From: Methylophilaceae bacterium
GTDB lineage: Bacteria > Pseudomonadota > Gammaproteobacteria > Burkholderiales > Methylophilaceae
Assembly (NCBI GenBank): GCA_905339275.1
Contig: CAJPFK010000001.1
Span: 372,001-436,000, forward strand
Direction of reading: 5' to 3'
Length of the DNA stretch: 64,000 nucleotides
Numbering within the stretch: position 1 is the first letter of the stretch; every line of letters starts with the position of its first letter. The notes under the pieces were generated by a model. That model did no database searches, had not been told where the DNA came from, and was given only the letters and a program-made list of their open reading frames with translations. The position numbers and the translations under genes were made by a program. This document shows, one piece after another, positions 54,963 through 64,000 of the stretch.

Positions 54963-56435
54963 CTAATGCTGCGGCCCGTGCGGATGCGCGGCATGCGCAT
55001 GCAGGTAGCTTGGCTGTTCCGGCGGCGTCCTGCCGACCTTCTGCGGCAGCAATGACCCGATAATCATCGCCAGCATGCTGACGGCAAGGCCGATCAGTTG
55101 GGGCGGGATGGGGCCTTCCTCGCCGATCAGCACCTCGACCAGCACCCATGTCCCGATGCCGCCGATGATGGCCGCGAGCGCGCCCTGGCTCGTCGCGCGT
55201 TTCCAGAATGCACCGAAAAACAGAGGCACGAAAGCACCGGCCAGCGTGACTTTGTAGGCGGATTCCACCATGCCGAAAATCGTGTTCTCCGAATTGAGCG
55301 CGTAGGTCAGCACGCAGGCAGCGAAGCCGACCAGGCAGATGCGCATGACTCTCAGGAAGCCCCTGTCGGTAAGGTGGGGCATGAAGCCGCGCACGATGTT
55401 TTCCGCAAAGGAGACGGAAGGGGCGAGCAGCGTGGCCGAAGAGCAACTCATGATGGCTGAGATCACCGCACCGAAAAAGATGACCTGGGCCAGCAGCGGC
55501 ATATGGGTGATGACCAGCGTCGGCAATACACGTTGCGAATCTTCATCGATCAGCTTGTTGAAGAAGGCGGGGTCGATCAGGGTCGAGGAATAGGCGATGA
55601 ACATCGGCACGAAAGTGAAGCAGAAATAAATCGAAGCGCCGAGAATGGAGCCCCACATGGCGATTTTGGCGCTCTTGGCCGAAGTGATGCGCTGAAAGAC
55701 ATCCTGTTGCGGGATCGAACCCAGCATCATGGTCATCCAGGCGCCGATGAAGGTCACCCACAGCCACGGGTCGGCCGGGGGGAAGAAGTCCAGCTTGCCG
55801 GCGGCACTGGCATGCGCAATCACCGGCGCGACACCGCCGGTCATGCCGGAGACGATATAGCCGATGTAAAGCAGGCCGCCGATAATGACGGTCATCTGCA
55901 CGAAATCCAGTACGGCAACGGACAGCATGCCGCCGAACGTGGTGTAGGTCAGGACGATGACCGTGCCCAGTATCATCCCGGCTTCTTCACTGACCGCGCC
56001 GTTGCTCAGCATGTTGAAAATCAGGCCGAGCGCCTTGATTTGCGCGGCGACCCAGCCCAGATAGGAGACGACGATGGCGATCGTGGTGAGCACTTCGACC
56101 GTGCGGTTGTAACGCATGCGATAGAAGTCGCCGAGCGTGATGATGTTCAGTTTGTAGAGCTGGGTGGCAAAGAATACCCCTGCAATCACCAGGCACATGC
56201 TGGAACCGAACGGATCGGCGACCACGCCGGTGAGGCCGTCCTTGACGAAAGTGGCGGATACGCCGAAAACGGCTTCAGCGCCGAACCATGTGGCGAATAC
56301 GGTAGCCATGACGACGGGAAGGGGCAGATGGCGGCCCGCTACCGCGAAATCCTTGGTGTTTTTGACGCGGGTGGCGGCAATCAGGCCAATGCTTATGGAG
56401 ACGAGGATGTATCCGACTACAAACCAGATCAGCAC
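54963..56435 (-). CDS. Sodium:solute symporter family transporter
   Basis: 490 residues with about thirteen hydrophobic helices. Features of the SSS family: TWFGAEAVFGVSATF near the start, GDFYRMRYNRTVEVLT, TYTTFGGMLSVAVLDFVQM and the Ser-rich SAIMSCSSATLLAPS segment. It should import a small solute with sodium. Nothing nearby indicates the substrate. The C-terminus is His-rich (HAHAAHPHGPQH), which could be a metal-binding tail. Confidence 0.88.
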   Translation of the reverse strand: MLIWFVVGYILVSISIGLIAATRVKNTKDFAVAGRHLPLPVVMATVFATWFGAEAVFGVSATFVKDGLTGVVADPFGSSMCLVIAGVFFATQLYKLNIITLGDFYRMRYNRTVEVLTTIAIVVSYLGWVAAQIKALGLIFNMLSNGAVSEEAGMILGTVIVLTYTTFGGMLSVAVLDFVQMTVIIGGLLYIGYIVSGMTGGVAPVIAHASAAGKLDFFPPADPWLWVTFIGAWMTMMLGSIPQQDVFQRITSAKSAKIAMWGSILGASIYFCFTFVPMFIAYSSTLIDPAFFNKLIDEDSQRVLPTLVITHMPLLAQVIFFGAVISAIMSCSSATLLAPSVSFAENIVRGFMPHLTDRGFLRVMRICLVGFAACVLTYALNSENTIFGMVESAYKVTLAGAFVPLFFGAFWKRATSQGALAAIIGGIGTWVLVEVLIGEEGPIPPQLIGLAVSMLAMIIGSLLPQKVGRTPPEQPSYLHAHAAHPHGPQH

Positions 56436-56513
56436 TTTCTTATCCTTCTAAATTCGGGTTATCCGGAACAGGCTGGGCTAGATTCTAGCAAATACTATGC
56501 CCCGTACAATAGG

Positions 56514-58040
56514 CTATACGAGGTATCGGGTCACAAGCTGGAAAATCACCAGCCAGATCAGTGCGCCGCCGATGATACGCAGCCACCAGGTCTGCCTCTG
56601 CTGCTCCCTGATCAGCAGGCGGAGCTCTTCATTGACGGGGAAGTCATGGGTCTTTTGCAGTTGCTGGTGCAGCAGCCGCGGCATCTGCGGCAGGATCCTG
56701 CCCCAGTAGGGCAGTTCCGCCCGCACGTTCTGCACCACGCTGCGCCAGCCGAGCTGTTCGGACATCCAGCGCTCCAGATAGGGGCGTGCCGTTTTCCACA
56801 GGTCCAGGTCGGGATCGAGGTCGCGCCCCAGGCCTTCGATATTGAGCAGGGTCTTCTGCAGCATCACCAGCTGCGGCTGGATGATGACGCCGAAACGTCT
56901 CGCCATCTGGAACAGGCTGAGCAGCGTGCGGCCGAAGGAGATTTCCTTCAGCGGCTTGTCGAAAATCGGTTCACAGACGGCGCGAATCGCAGTCTCGAAT
57001 TCGTCGATCGGCGTATCTTTCGGCACCCAGCCGGATTCCACGTGCGCCTTGGCGACTTCGCGGTAATCGCGCCGGAAGAAAGCGAGGAAGTTGCGTGCCA
57101 GGTATTCCTTATCCGTGTCGTTCAATGTGCCCATAATGCCGAAATCCAGCGCGATATAACGGCTATCGTCGGCGACAAGAATATTGCCGGGGTGCATGTC
57201 GGCATGAAAGAAGCCGTCGCGGAAAACCTGCGTGAAAAATATTTCCACGCCGTCGCTGGCCAGTTTGGGAATATCGACACCGATGCTGCGCAGGTGGTCT
57301 ACCTGGCTGACCGGCGTGCCTTGCATGCGTTCCATCACCATTACTTGCTGGCGGCACCAGTCCCAATGGACTTCAGGTACCAGGAGCAATTTGCTCGTCG
57401 CAAAATTGCGCTTGAGCTGGCTGCAATTCGCGGCCTCCAGCATCAGGTCCAGTTCAGCGTGCGTATGGCGGGCGAATTCCGCGACGATTTCGCGCGGCTT
57501 CAGGCGCTTGCCCTCGTTCCAGAGCGTCTGCATGAGCCAGGCGGCGGTATCCAGCAGTACCAGGTCTTTCTCGATGACAGCCGCAATCCCGGGACGGAGG
57601 ATTTTGACGGCAACCGGATGGCCGCCGGGCAGGTTGGCGAAATGCACCTGGGCGACCGAGGCGCTGGCGACGGGAGCCTGCTCGAATTGCTCGAAGATTG
57701 CATGCAAAGGTTTGCCGAAAGCTGCCTGGATGGTTTCTTCGACTTGCTGGTAAGGGAAGGGCGGGACCCTGTCCTGCAGCCTGGACAGTTCTTCGGCGAT
57801 GTCAGGCGGAATCAGGTCGCGCCGGGTGGACAGCACCTGGCCGAATTTAACGAAAATCGGCCCGAGTGCCTCAAGCGCAAGCCGCAAGCGCTCGCCGCGC
57901 GTCCTGCTTAAATTGCGCCAGAAGAGCAAAATACGGAAAACACGTTGCAGCGGGCGCAATCTGGAATGACCGAGGATCAGTTCATCCAGGCCGAAGCGCA
58001 GCGTGACGAAAAAAATCCTGATCAGGCGAAAGAAGCGCAT
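56514..58040 (-). CDS. ubiB: UbiB, ABC1/ADCK-type atypical kinase for ubiquinone synthesis
   Basis: 508 residues. The KxGQ motif is in [15 protein letters not shown], with Ala-rich nucleotide loop [12 protein letters not shown] and catalytic [11 protein letters not shown] and ALDFGIMG. One or two C-terminal hydrophobic helices anchor it to the membrane. It supports the aerobic hydroxylation steps of ubiquinone synthesis. The start follows directly on ubiJ. Confidence 0.95.
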   Translation of the reverse strand: MRFFRLIRIFFVTLRFGLDELILGHSRLRPLQRVFRILLFWRNLSRTRGERLRLALEALGPIFVKFGQVLSTRRDLIPPDIAEELSRLQDRVPPFPYQQVEETIQAAFGKPLHAIFEQFEQAPVASASVAQVHFANLPGGHPVAVKILRPGIAAVIEKDLVLLDTAAWLMQTLWNEGKRLKPREIVAEFARHTHAELDLMLEAANCSQLKRNFATSKLLLVPEVHWDWCRQQVMVMERMQGTPVSQVDHLRSIGVDIPKLASDGVEIFFTQVFRDGFFHADMHPGNILVADDSRYIALDFGIMGTLNDTDKEYLARNFLAFFRRDYREVAKAHVESGWVPKDTPIDEFETAIRAVCEPIFDKPLKEISFGRTLLSLFQMARRFGVIIQPQLVMLQKTLLNIEGLGRDLDPDLDLWKTARPYLERWMSEQLGWRSVVQNVRAELPYWGRILPQMPRLLHQQLQKTHDFPVNEELRLLIREQQRQTWWLRIIGGALIWLVIFQLVTRYLV

Positions 58041-58640
58041 TTATCCCTGCTTTTCGCTGGAATTGTTGAGTTCGGCGGTTAGTTTCTCGATGCGCTTCGC
58101 CAGCCGCTCGGTATCCTCGCGCAGGATATCGACTTCCCGGATGAATTTATCGACAGGATATTTCTTTGCGATCACAGGTTGCTCTTCCTGCAAATACTCA
58201 CTGAGCATCTGTGCCAGGTTCAAGCCCTGGGATTTGACTTCGGCGACTGCCTTGCGGCCGAATTCCGAGAGCTGGTGTGCGGGAATATCGCCAATCACCT
58301 TGCTCAGGTCCTCTTCATACTCCCATGACATGCCGCGCAATGCCCTGGCCAGGGCAGCGGCCAATTCCGTATCGCCTTCCAGTGTAACCAGTGCCGCTGC
58401 CGCATCGTCGTCGGCCAGCAACCTCAGCGCAACAGGCGGCGGAACGGTGACGGCAGCATCAGGCTCGGCGGTTTCGCCTGCCGCGGCCAGGCTGCCGTCT
58501 TCGAGCACCGTCAGCGTCGCGCTCACGGGCGGAATGCTGAAGCGGACGGTTTTGCCGCCGAACGGCTGCAATTGATCTTTTGCCCAGGTGTTCTGGTTGA
58601 ACAGGTGGTTAAGTACGCGGGTCAGTAGTGGTTTCAGCAT
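58041..58640 (-). CDS. ubiJ: UbiJ, SCP2-domain ubiquinone accessory factor
   Basis: 199 residues with an SCP2 lipid-binding domain (FSIPPVSATLTVLEDGSLAAA, VTVPPPVALRLLADDDAAAALVTLEG split over about 33-80) and a coiled-coil C-terminus (EVDILREDTERLAKRIEKLTA). The position between ubiE and ubiB is diagnostic. It helps hold ubiquinone intermediates in the soluble Ubi complex. Confidence 0.9.
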   Translation of the reverse strand: MLKPLLTRVLNHLFNQNTWAKDQLQPFGGKTVRFSIPPVSATLTVLEDGSLAAAGETAEPDAAVTVPPPVALRLLADDDAAAALVTLEGDTELAAALARALRGMSWEYEEDLSKVIGDIPAHQLSEFGRKAVAEVKSQGLNLAQMLSEYLQEEQPVIAKKYPVDKFIREVDILREDTERLAKRIEKLTAELNNSSEKQG

Positions 58641-58646
58641 GACGGA

Positions 58647-59390
58647 TCAGGTTTTCCAGCCCTTGTGCAATGCGACGGCGCCGGCCGCGAGATTGTAGTA
58701 ATCAACCTTGCCGAAGCCGGCATCCAGCATCATCTGCTTCAGCGTTTCCTGGTCCGGGTGCATGCGTATGGATTCAGCCAGGTACTGGTAGCTATCCGCA
58801 TCTTTTGCAAGGATTTTGCCCATCAGGGGCAGCAGCTTGAACGAATAGGCGTCGTAGACCGGCGCCAACGGTTTCCATATCTGCGAGAACTCCAGCACCA
58901 GCAAGCGGCCGCCAGTTTTCAGTACGCGTTGCATCTCTGCCAGGGCCCTATCCTTGTGCGTCATATTGCGCAGGCCAAAGGCGACGATCACGCAATCGAA
59001 ATACCGGTCAGGGAAAGGCAGTTTTTCTGCATCGCATTGCAGGGTCGGCACCGACACGCCGTCATCGATCAGGCGGTCGCGGCCGACAGCCAGCATGGAG
59101 GCGTTGATGTCGGTCAGCAACACTTCGCCGCTGTCGCCGACCTTCTGCGCAAACAGGCGGGAGAGATCGCCGCTGCCGCCTGCAATATCCAGCACGCGGC
59201 TTCCCTCGGAAACGCCGCTGACCTCGACGGCGAACCGCTTCCAGCCGCGATGCATGCCGAAGGACATGACATCGTTCATCAGATCGTATTTACGTGCTAC
59301 AGAATGGAAAACCGCACCGACCTTTTTTGCCTTTTCGGCCTCTTCGACGGTTTTGAATCCGAAATGCGTTGTTTTTTTGTTGTCGCTCAT
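58647..59390 (-). CDS. ubiE: Ubiquinone/menaquinone methyltransferase UbiE
   Basis: 247 residues. The SAM-binding motif is [16 protein letters not shown]; the family signatures [17 protein letters not shown] and [19 protein letters not shown] are present. It does the C-methylation of ubiquinone (and menaquinone) precursors. Overlaps the upstream DUF971 gene by four bases and precedes ubiJ by six. Confidence 0.96.
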   Translation of the reverse strand: MSDNKKTTHFGFKTVEEAEKAKKVGAVFHSVARKYDLMNDVMSFGMHRGWKRFAVEVSGVSEGSRVLDIAGGSGDLSRLFAQKVGDSGEVLLTDINASMLAVGRDRLIDDGVSVPTLQCDAEKLPFPDRYFDCVIVAFGLRNMTHKDRALAEMQRVLKTGGRLLVLEFSQIWKPLAPVYDAYSFKLLPLMGKILAKDADSYQYLAESIRMHPDQETLKQMMLDAGFGKVDYYNLAAGAVALHKGWKT

Positions 59391-59776
59391 GCCCGTTCCT
59401 TACGCGCGATGCCTGCCATGGCCAGTCTCCCGAGGTATTCCAGCCACAGCGCTTCATAGTTTCCCGCTATTTCGTAGAGATAATCCCAGGAGTAGAGGCC
59501 TGTATCGTGACCATCCGAAAAGGTCAATTTTACTGCATAGTTGCCGACCGGCTCGATGCCGGTAATGTTGACATCTTCCTTGCCGATTTGCAGGGTTTCC
59601 TGGCCGATGCCGTGTCCGCGTACTTCGGCAGATGGTGAATATACGCGCAGGAACTCGCAGGATAGCTTGGCATGTTTGCCGTCGTCGAAACTGATTTCCA
59701 GCAAGCGTGAAGCCTGGTGAAGACGAATATCGGTGGGGCGGGGGGAATTCGGGGTCAGTCCGGTCATCTCTGGCAA
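59387..59776 (-). CDS. DUF971 (gamma-butyrobetaine hydroxylase-like N-terminal domain) protein
   Basis: 129 residues. The pattern [39 protein letters not shown] and [19 protein letters not shown] is that of DUF971. Homologues commonly sit directly before ubiE in betaproteobacteria; some are linked to iron-sulfur scaffold functions, but the role is not established. First gene of the ubi operon here. Confidence 0.88.
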   Translation of the reverse strand: MPEMTGLTPNSPRPTDIRLHQASRLLEISFDDGKHAKLSCEFLRVYSPSAEVRGHGIGQETLQIGKEDVNITGIEPVGNYAVKLTFSDGHDTGLYSWDYLYEIAGNYEALWLEYLGRLAMAGIARKERA

Positions 59777-59900
59777 AGATAAGCTTAAAGCAGGGATGAT
59801 AGCAGAATGTGATATTCGGCTTCAAAATACCGTTCATCCGCACAGGCAATCCGCTTATCTGAAAAGTGCATGAAATAAGCCTATTAGCTTTCTGATTAAT

Positions 59901-59928
59901 TTGACTAATTTAACTTTCGTGCTAGAGT
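59901..59928 (+). promoter_or_regulatory. Sigma-70-type promoter of the dynamin-ccoS operon
   Basis: TTGACT (59901-59906), 16 bases, TAGAGT (59923-59928), about 33 bases before the GTPase ATG. Weak -10; assigned by position. Confidence 0.4.
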
Positions 59929-59960
59929 TGCTACAACCATAAAAGTAATCAGGGAAAACC

Positions 59961-61925
59961 ATGGTCGAAAACAAGCTGGCCCATCAGTTCGCAGCCTACA
60001 GCGAATGGCGCAAAGGACTCGTAGACACCATTTGCGACTACCGCAGCTGGCTCAATGAGCAGGAACTCAACGACGGTCAGATCGACCAGCGTATCCAGCA
60101 GTTGCTGGAAAGGCTGCGCGAAGACAAGCTGAATGTCGCTTTCGTCGCCGAGTTCTCGCGAGGCAAGTCGGAGCTGATCAACGCAGTGTTCTTCGCCGAT
60201 TACGGGCAGCGCCTGCTTCCTTCGACCGCAGGCCGCACGACCATGTGCCCCACCGAGCTGCTTTATGATCCATCCAGGCCTACTTCGTTGCAGCTTCTGC
60301 CAATCGAAACCCGTACTTCGGACGTGACCACGACGGAATACAAGCGTTATCCCGATGAGTGGAAGGTTTTTGAATTCGATGTCGATTCCAGCGAGAGCAT
60401 GGTCGAAGCCTTCAAGGAAGTCAGCCGGACCAAGCGGGTCACGGTTGAAGAAGCCGAGCGTTACGGGCTGCACGACCCGAATAACGCCGATGATACCTTG
60501 ACCCTGAACAGCGACGGTTCCATCGATGTGCCCTGCTGGCGCTATGCGATGATCAATTTCCCGCATCCGTTGCTTGAGCAGGGCCTGGTGATTCTGGATA
60601 CTCCGGGACTCAATGCCATCGGTACCGAGCCGGAACTGACCCTGAATATGTTGCCGAATGCGCATGCGGTTCTGTTTGTCCTGGCTGCCGACACCGGCGT
60701 GACCAAATCCGAAATCGATGTATGGCGCCAGTACATCAGCGGTACACGCTGGAAGCAGAAAGGCCGTCTTGCTGTTCTGAACAAGATCGACGGTTTGTGG
60801 GATGAATTGAAGGATGAAAATGAAATTGCCAGGGAACTGGCAAAGCAGGTCAGTACCAGTGCCGAGTTGCTGGGCCTCGAACCGAGCCAGATTTTCCCGA
60901 TATCTGCCCAGAAGGGGTTGCTGGCAAAAGTAAGCGCAGATGAAGACCTGCTGATAAAGAGCCGCCTGCCCGAGCTGGAAAAAGCGCTTTCCGAAGAATT
61001 GATTCCTTCCAAGAAAGAAATCGTGCGCGATAATACGCAGCACGAGATCGAAGACCTGATTGCTAATTCGAACCTCATCCTTGAAGCGCGGTTGCAAGGC
61101 CTTGCCGAGCAACTGGAGGAACTCAAGGGCCTGCGCGGCAAGAATGAAGATGTGGTCGAGCACATGATGAGCAAGGTCAAGATCGACAAGGAGAATTTCG
61201 AGAAGGGGCTGCAACGCTTCCAGGCGTTAAGAAGCATCTTTTCGCAACAGACCAATCAGCTCTTCACCCTGCTTGGCATGCAGGCCCTGCGCGAGCAGGT
61301 CACCAAGACTCGCGAGAACATGATCGCCGCCAACTTTACCAAGAGCATACGCACTGCCATGGACGGCTTTTTCGAGGAGCTGAAAGGGCGCCTGGTTAAA
61401 TCGGACAAGCAAATCGAAGAAATCAAGAAAATGATGGATGCGATGTACGAAAAATTCTCCAGGGAACACGGGTTGCGCAAGGCCGATGCGCCATCATTCT
61501 CGACCTTGCGCTACCAGAAGGAACTGGCCAAGCTTGAGCGTGCCTACAAGGAACAGTTCAATACCACGCTGAACATGATCGCCAACGAAAAAATGACGCT
61601 GACTTCCAAGTTCTTCGAAACGTTGGCGAGCCGCGTGATTCATGTTTACGAAGTGGCCAATAACGATGTCGAGAACTGGCTGAAGGCCGTGATTGCCCCG
61701 ATGGAGTCACAGGTTCGTGAACATCAGTTGCAACTGCGCCGCCGGCTGGAAAGCATCAAGCGCATCTACAAGGCGACCGATACGCTGGAAGACCGTATCG
61801 GTGAGCTGGAAAGCATGGAAAACAGTATCCATGCCCAGGTTGCCGACCTGAGAGTGTTGCGCCAGCATATGAAGAATGCCTTGAATTTCGACAACGAATC
61901 CAACAACAAGGCTGTTGCAGCATGA
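59961..61925 (+). CDS. Bacterial dynamin-family GTPase
   Basis: 654 residues. G1 AEFSRGKSELIN, a G2 Thr in GRTTMCPTEL, G3 LDTPGLNAIG, G4 LNKIDGLWDELK. After the GTPase domain (to about 330) comes a long helical stalk with coiled coils (330-480 and 550-640). No membrane helix, so it probably binds membranes through the stalk tip. Bacterial dynamins remodel or protect membranes; some are linked to phage or stress tolerance. Its stop overlaps the ccoS start by four bases, an unexpected link to oxidase assembly. Confidence 0.88.
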   Translation: MVENKLAHQFAAYSEWRKGLVDTICDYRSWLNEQELNDGQIDQRIQQLLERLREDKLNVAFVAEFSRGKSELINAVFFADYGQRLLPSTAGRTTMCPTELLYDPSRPTSLQLLPIETRTSDVTTTEYKRYPDEWKVFEFDVDSSESMVEAFKEVSRTKRVTVEEAERYGLHDPNNADDTLTLNSDGSIDVPCWRYAMINFPHPLLEQGLVILDTPGLNAIGTEPELTLNMLPNAHAVLFVLAADTGVTKSEIDVWRQYISGTRWKQKGRLAVLNKIDGLWDELKDENEIARELAKQVSTSAELLGLEPSQIFPISAQKGLLAKVSADEDLLIKSRLPELEKALSEELIPSKKEIVRDNTQHEIEDLIANSNLILEARLQGLAEQLEELKGLRGKNEDVVEHMMSKVKIDKENFEKGLQRFQALRSIFSQQTNQLFTLLGMQALREQVTKTRENMIAANFTKSIRTAMDGFFEELKGRLVKSDKQIEEIKKMMDAMYEKFSREHGLRKADAPSFSTLRYQKELAKLERAYKEQFNTTLNMIANEKMTLTSKFFETLASRVIHVYEVANNDVENWLKAVIAPMESQVREHQLQLRRRLESIKRIYKATDTLEDRIGELESMENSIHAQVADLRVLRQHMKNALNFDNESNNKAVAA

Positions 61926-62140
61926 CCCTGTCGGCACTGCTTTTTCTTTTGGGCCTTACCGTGGTGTTTGTCGGTGTTGCCGCTACCGGGATACTCTGGG
62001 CGATCAGGAGCGGGCAGTACGATGACATGGACGGGCCGGCCCAGCGTATCCTGATGGATGACGATGACCCGATGATTCCATTCAATCGCTTGAAACAGGC
62101 ACCCAATCGGAATAAAATCGATTCCATCGGCCGGGGTTGA
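61922..62140 (+). CDS. ccoS: cbb3-type cytochrome oxidase assembly protein CcoS
   Basis: 72 residues: one N-terminal transmembrane helix (about 4-28), then the family signature WAIRSGQYDDMDGPAQRIL and DDDDP. CcoS is needed for cofactor insertion into the cbb3 oxidase. ccoS normally lies with ccoNOQP or ccoGHI; here it is alone, coupled to a dynamin-like gene. Confidence 0.93.
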   Translation: MTLSALLFLLGLTVVFVGVAATGILWAIRSGQYDDMDGPAQRILMDDDDPMIPFNRLKQAPNRNKIDSIGRG

Positions 62141-62179
62141 GTATCCCCGGATTCAATTTGGCAACCGGGAAGTCGTCAT

Positions 62180-62281
62180 ATGAAGCAATACTTTACCTTT
62201 TACAATTTTCCTTTAACCATTGTGGTGGTTCTAATTGTCATGTCCTGGCTTAGTGCGCTATCCGTGATCTTCTTCGGATAA
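62180..62281 (+). CDS. 33-residue single-helix membrane peptide
   Basis: ATG at 62180 preceded by GGGAAG at about seven bases, encoding MKQYFTFYNFP followed by a hydrophobic helix (LTIVVVLIVMSWLSALSVIFF) and ending in Gly. It lies between ccoS and a strong terminator, in the same direction. It could be a small oxidase subunit or assembly factor like CcoQ or CydX (inference from size and place). Confidence 0.6.
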   Translation: MKQYFTFYNFPLTIVVVLIVMSWLSALSVIFFG

Positions 62282-62297
62282 ATATCGGATAGAGGCA

Positions 62298-62330
62298 ATA
62301 AAAAAGGCTGCAATGCAGCCTTTTTTATTG
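62298..62330. terminator. Bidirectional terminator between ccoS operon and rpoH
   Basis: AATAAAAAAGGCTGC-AAT-GCAGCCTTTTTTATT: a perfect stem with A-run and T-run on the two sides (62297-62329), serving both convergent genes. Confidence 0.92.
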
Positions 62331-62345
62331 CCTGGTGCGATCCGG

Positions 62346-63200
62346 TCAACCGACGTTGGCCAACAGGTTTTTCATCTTGAACATCGCCTTTTGCTCAATC
62401 TGGCGAATACGTTCGGCGGAGACGCCAAACTCGGCGGCGAGATCGTGCAATGTTGCGCTGCTGTTTTCCGTGAGCCACCTTGCCTGCACAATCCGGCGGC
62501 TACGCTCATCCAGGCTGTTCAATGCGTTGGAAAGCCCGGTCATCTTCAGCTCTTCGGCTTGCAGTTCGCCCAGGAACTCCGAAGGTTCGGAAGCTGTATC
62601 CTGCAGGTAATCAATGGGGTTGAATTGTTCTTCCCCATCTTCATCATGATTGCCTTCCAGCGATATTTCATGCCCGCCTAAACGCGATTCCATTTCCACG
62701 ACTTCTTCCGGCTTCACGTTCAATTCGCGCGCAATGTGGTCCACCTGCCCGGGGTCCAGGCTTCCCGTACCTTGCTTCATGCTGCGCAGATTGAAAAACA
62801 GCTTGCGCTGGGCCTTGGTCGTCGCGATTTTGACAAGACGCCAGTTACGCACGATGTACTCATGGATCTCTGCTTTGATCCAGTGTATGGCAAAGGATAC
62901 CAAACGAACCCCACGCTCGGGGTCAAAGCGGCGAACAGCCTTCATTAATCCGATGTTGCCTTCCTGGATCAGGTCGGATTGCGGCAGGCCATAGCCGGAA
63001 TAGCCGCGGGCGATACTCGCGACCAGGCGCAGATGCGAGAGAATCAGGCTCTTGGCTGCATCGAGATCGTTATTCTTCTGCAGACGGGTCGCCAGCTCGA
63101 ATTCATCTTCAGCGCTCAGTATGGGAAAAGACCTGACCGTACGCATGTAGTGGTCAAGGCTGTCCGTGCTGATGGCAGGTAAAGTCAGGGCATTTGTCAT
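62346..63200 (-). CDS. rpoH: Heat-shock sigma factor RpoH (sigma-32)
   Basis: 284 residues from the ATG at 63200 (GGAG upstream); a longer frame to 63239 would run into the CIRCE element. Region 2 (LVASIARGYSGYGLPQSDLI, GNIGLMKAVRRFDPERGVRL), the RpoH box QRKLFFNLR and region 4 (FGVSAERIRQIEQKAM) are all present. It directs transcription of chaperones and proteases. The upstream CIRCE shows HrcA control. Confidence 0.96.
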   Translation of the reverse strand: MTNALTLPAISTDSLDHYMRTVRSFPILSAEDEFELATRLQKNNDLDAAKSLILSHLRLVASIARGYSGYGLPQSDLIQEGNIGLMKAVRRFDPERGVRLVSFAIHWIKAEIHEYIVRNWRLVKIATTKAQRKLFFNLRSMKQGTGSLDPGQVDHIARELNVKPEEVVEMESRLGGHEISLEGNHDEDGEEQFNPIDYLQDTASEPSEFLGELQAEELKMTGLSNALNSLDERSRRIVQARWLTENSSATLHDLAAEFGVSAERIRQIEQKAMFKMKNLLANVG

Positions 63201-63228
63201 AGTCGGAATTATCTCCTTTGTCCGTATT

Positions 63229-63255
63229 TTAGCACTCACTATATGAGAGTGCTAG
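63229..63255. promoter_or_regulatory. CIRCE element (HrcA operator) upstream of rpoH
   Basis: TTAGCACTC (63229-63237), nine bases ACTATATGA, GAGTGCTAG (63247-63255): one mismatch to the CIRCE consensus. It sits 29 bp upstream of the rpoH ATG. Confidence 0.9.
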
Positions 63256-63491
63256 TGCCCAAAAAGTTTCCGAACCGAATAATTTGTTGATGGCATTAAA
63301 GCCGGATCCGTTTCCGGCAAGATGGTGCGCCGGGGCAATTTCTTTGCGCGTACTTTACAGGTTCACGAAGCGATTCCATGCGCAAAGTCGCAACTAAAAC
63401 TAAACTTGAATAATGCTGACTAATAATAATAGCTCCAATAAATATGAAGAGCTGTTTATTGGCGGGAACGGGTCAGTATGATCATATCGTA

Positions 63492-63507
63492 ATATACAAT
63501 TGTATAT
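63492..63507. promoter_or_regulatory. Palindrome before the LysR gene
   Basis: ATATACAATTGTATAT, a perfect 16-bp palindrome about 27 bp upstream of the LysR start. It may be a binding site for that regulator (autoregulation), but AT-rich palindromes also arise by chance. Confidence 0.4.
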
Positions 63508-63534
63508 AGCGAATTTATGGAATGGATTACTGTT

Positions 63535-64000
63535 ATGTTCGTCCGGCAATTGACCTACCTTGTAGCTCTTGAAAAAGAAAAGCACTTTGCTAGAGCCGCA
63601 GAGGTTTGTCATGTCTCCCAGCCCGCACTGTCATCGGCAATTCAGCATTTGGAAGAGGAGTTAGGGGTTTCTATCGTACGTCGTGGACAGCGATTTGAAG
63701 GATTTACTCCCGAAGGCGAGAGATTGCTGGATTGGGCTCAGCGTGTTCTTTCCAATTGGGAAAGTCTTCGGCAGGAAGCCACGCTTACGTGCCATTATCT
63801 GACTGGAACACTGCGTATAGGTGCAATTCCTACTACGCTCTCAGTATCGCCCCTGCTTACCAAGCCATGCATGGATACGTATCCTGGTATTAAACATAAT
63901 ATTGTTTCACTTACAGCGGAGCACATCATTCGTGGCCTTGATCATTTTGAACTGGATATAGGACTTACCTATTTAGAGGATCAACGTTTGCAAGGTTTTC
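63535..64000 (+). CDS. LysR-family transcriptional regulator, 3' end outside the window
   Basis: 155 residues visible. It starts MFVRQLTYLVALEKEKHFAR (an ATG at 63517 adds six residues), with the LysR helix-turn-helix ARAAEVCHVSQPALSSAIQHL and the start of the effector domain (GTLRIGAIPTTLSVSPLL, FELDIGLTYL). The wording is close to regulators found beside formate dehydrogenase genes, but the neighbours are outside the window. Confidence 0.85.
   Translation, partial: MFVRQLTYLVALEKEKHFARAAEVCHVSQPALSSAIQHLEEELGVSIVRRGQRFEGFTPEGERLLDWAQRVLSNWESLRQEATLTCHYLTGTLRIGAIPTTLSVSPLLTKPCMDTYPGIKHNIVSLTAEHIIRGLDHFELDIGLTYLEDQRLQGF

Overview
The window looks like a chromosomal segment of a betaproteobacterium. 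I infer this from the gene order ispE-lolB / prs-rplY-pth-ychF, the UbiE-UbiJ-UbiB set, a RegB/RegA redox pair, CcoS and a CIRCE-controlled rpoH. GC content is high except in one AT-rich block. A freshwater or soil member of the Nitrosomonadales is my best guess; the rank is inference.

Layout. 1-6.4 kb: the end of a GNAT-like acyltransferase gene and a giant CheB/CheR/PAS/GAF/GGDEF/EAL protein whose CheB part has lost its catalytic residues. 6.4-21.5 kb: a sigma-54 controlled surface-appendage or secretion locus. It holds a possible short terminator-ended RNA, a PglL-like glycosyltransferase, three prepilin-like proteins, a PilM-PilN fusion carrying a predicted c-di-GMP-binding (MshEN) insert, PilO, ATPase, platform protein, PilP-like protein, secretin, a lipoprotein and a retropepsin-like protease. 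21.7-24.6 kb: a diiron oxygen-sensor-like MBL protein translationally coupled to a GGDEF-EAL protein. 24.7-33.6 kb: RegA/RegB and a divergent block with two TonB receptors, the second resembling the copper receptor OprC. Four copies of a TGCGRCA-N3-TGYCRCA palindrome sit at the promoters here and are probably the RegA operator.

33.7-42.4 kb: recQ, then an AT-rich defence island. The island has a single-chain restriction-methyltransferase and a complete three-gene CBASS operon: a CD-NTase, an E2-only Cap2-like protein and a 2TM-SAVED effector. Directly upstream of the CBASS operon is a perfect CIRCE element (TTAGCACTC-N9-GAGTGCTAA), the HrcA operator of heat-shock genes. A second CIRCE stands before rpoH in this same window, so HrcA control of the defence system is plausible and is the most striking finding.

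42.4-64 kb: housekeeping genes. These are tRNA-Met, ychF, a triplicated pth tail, pth, rplY, prs, tRNA-Gln, ispE, lolB, a TPR protein, a GldA/F/G-type ABC system with a DUF4340 protein, mutM, a sodium/solute symporter, the ubiquinone operon, a dynamin-like GTPase coupled to ccoS, a 33-codon membrane peptide, rpoH and the start of a LysR regulator. No CRISPR array, insertion sequence or integrase was seen.
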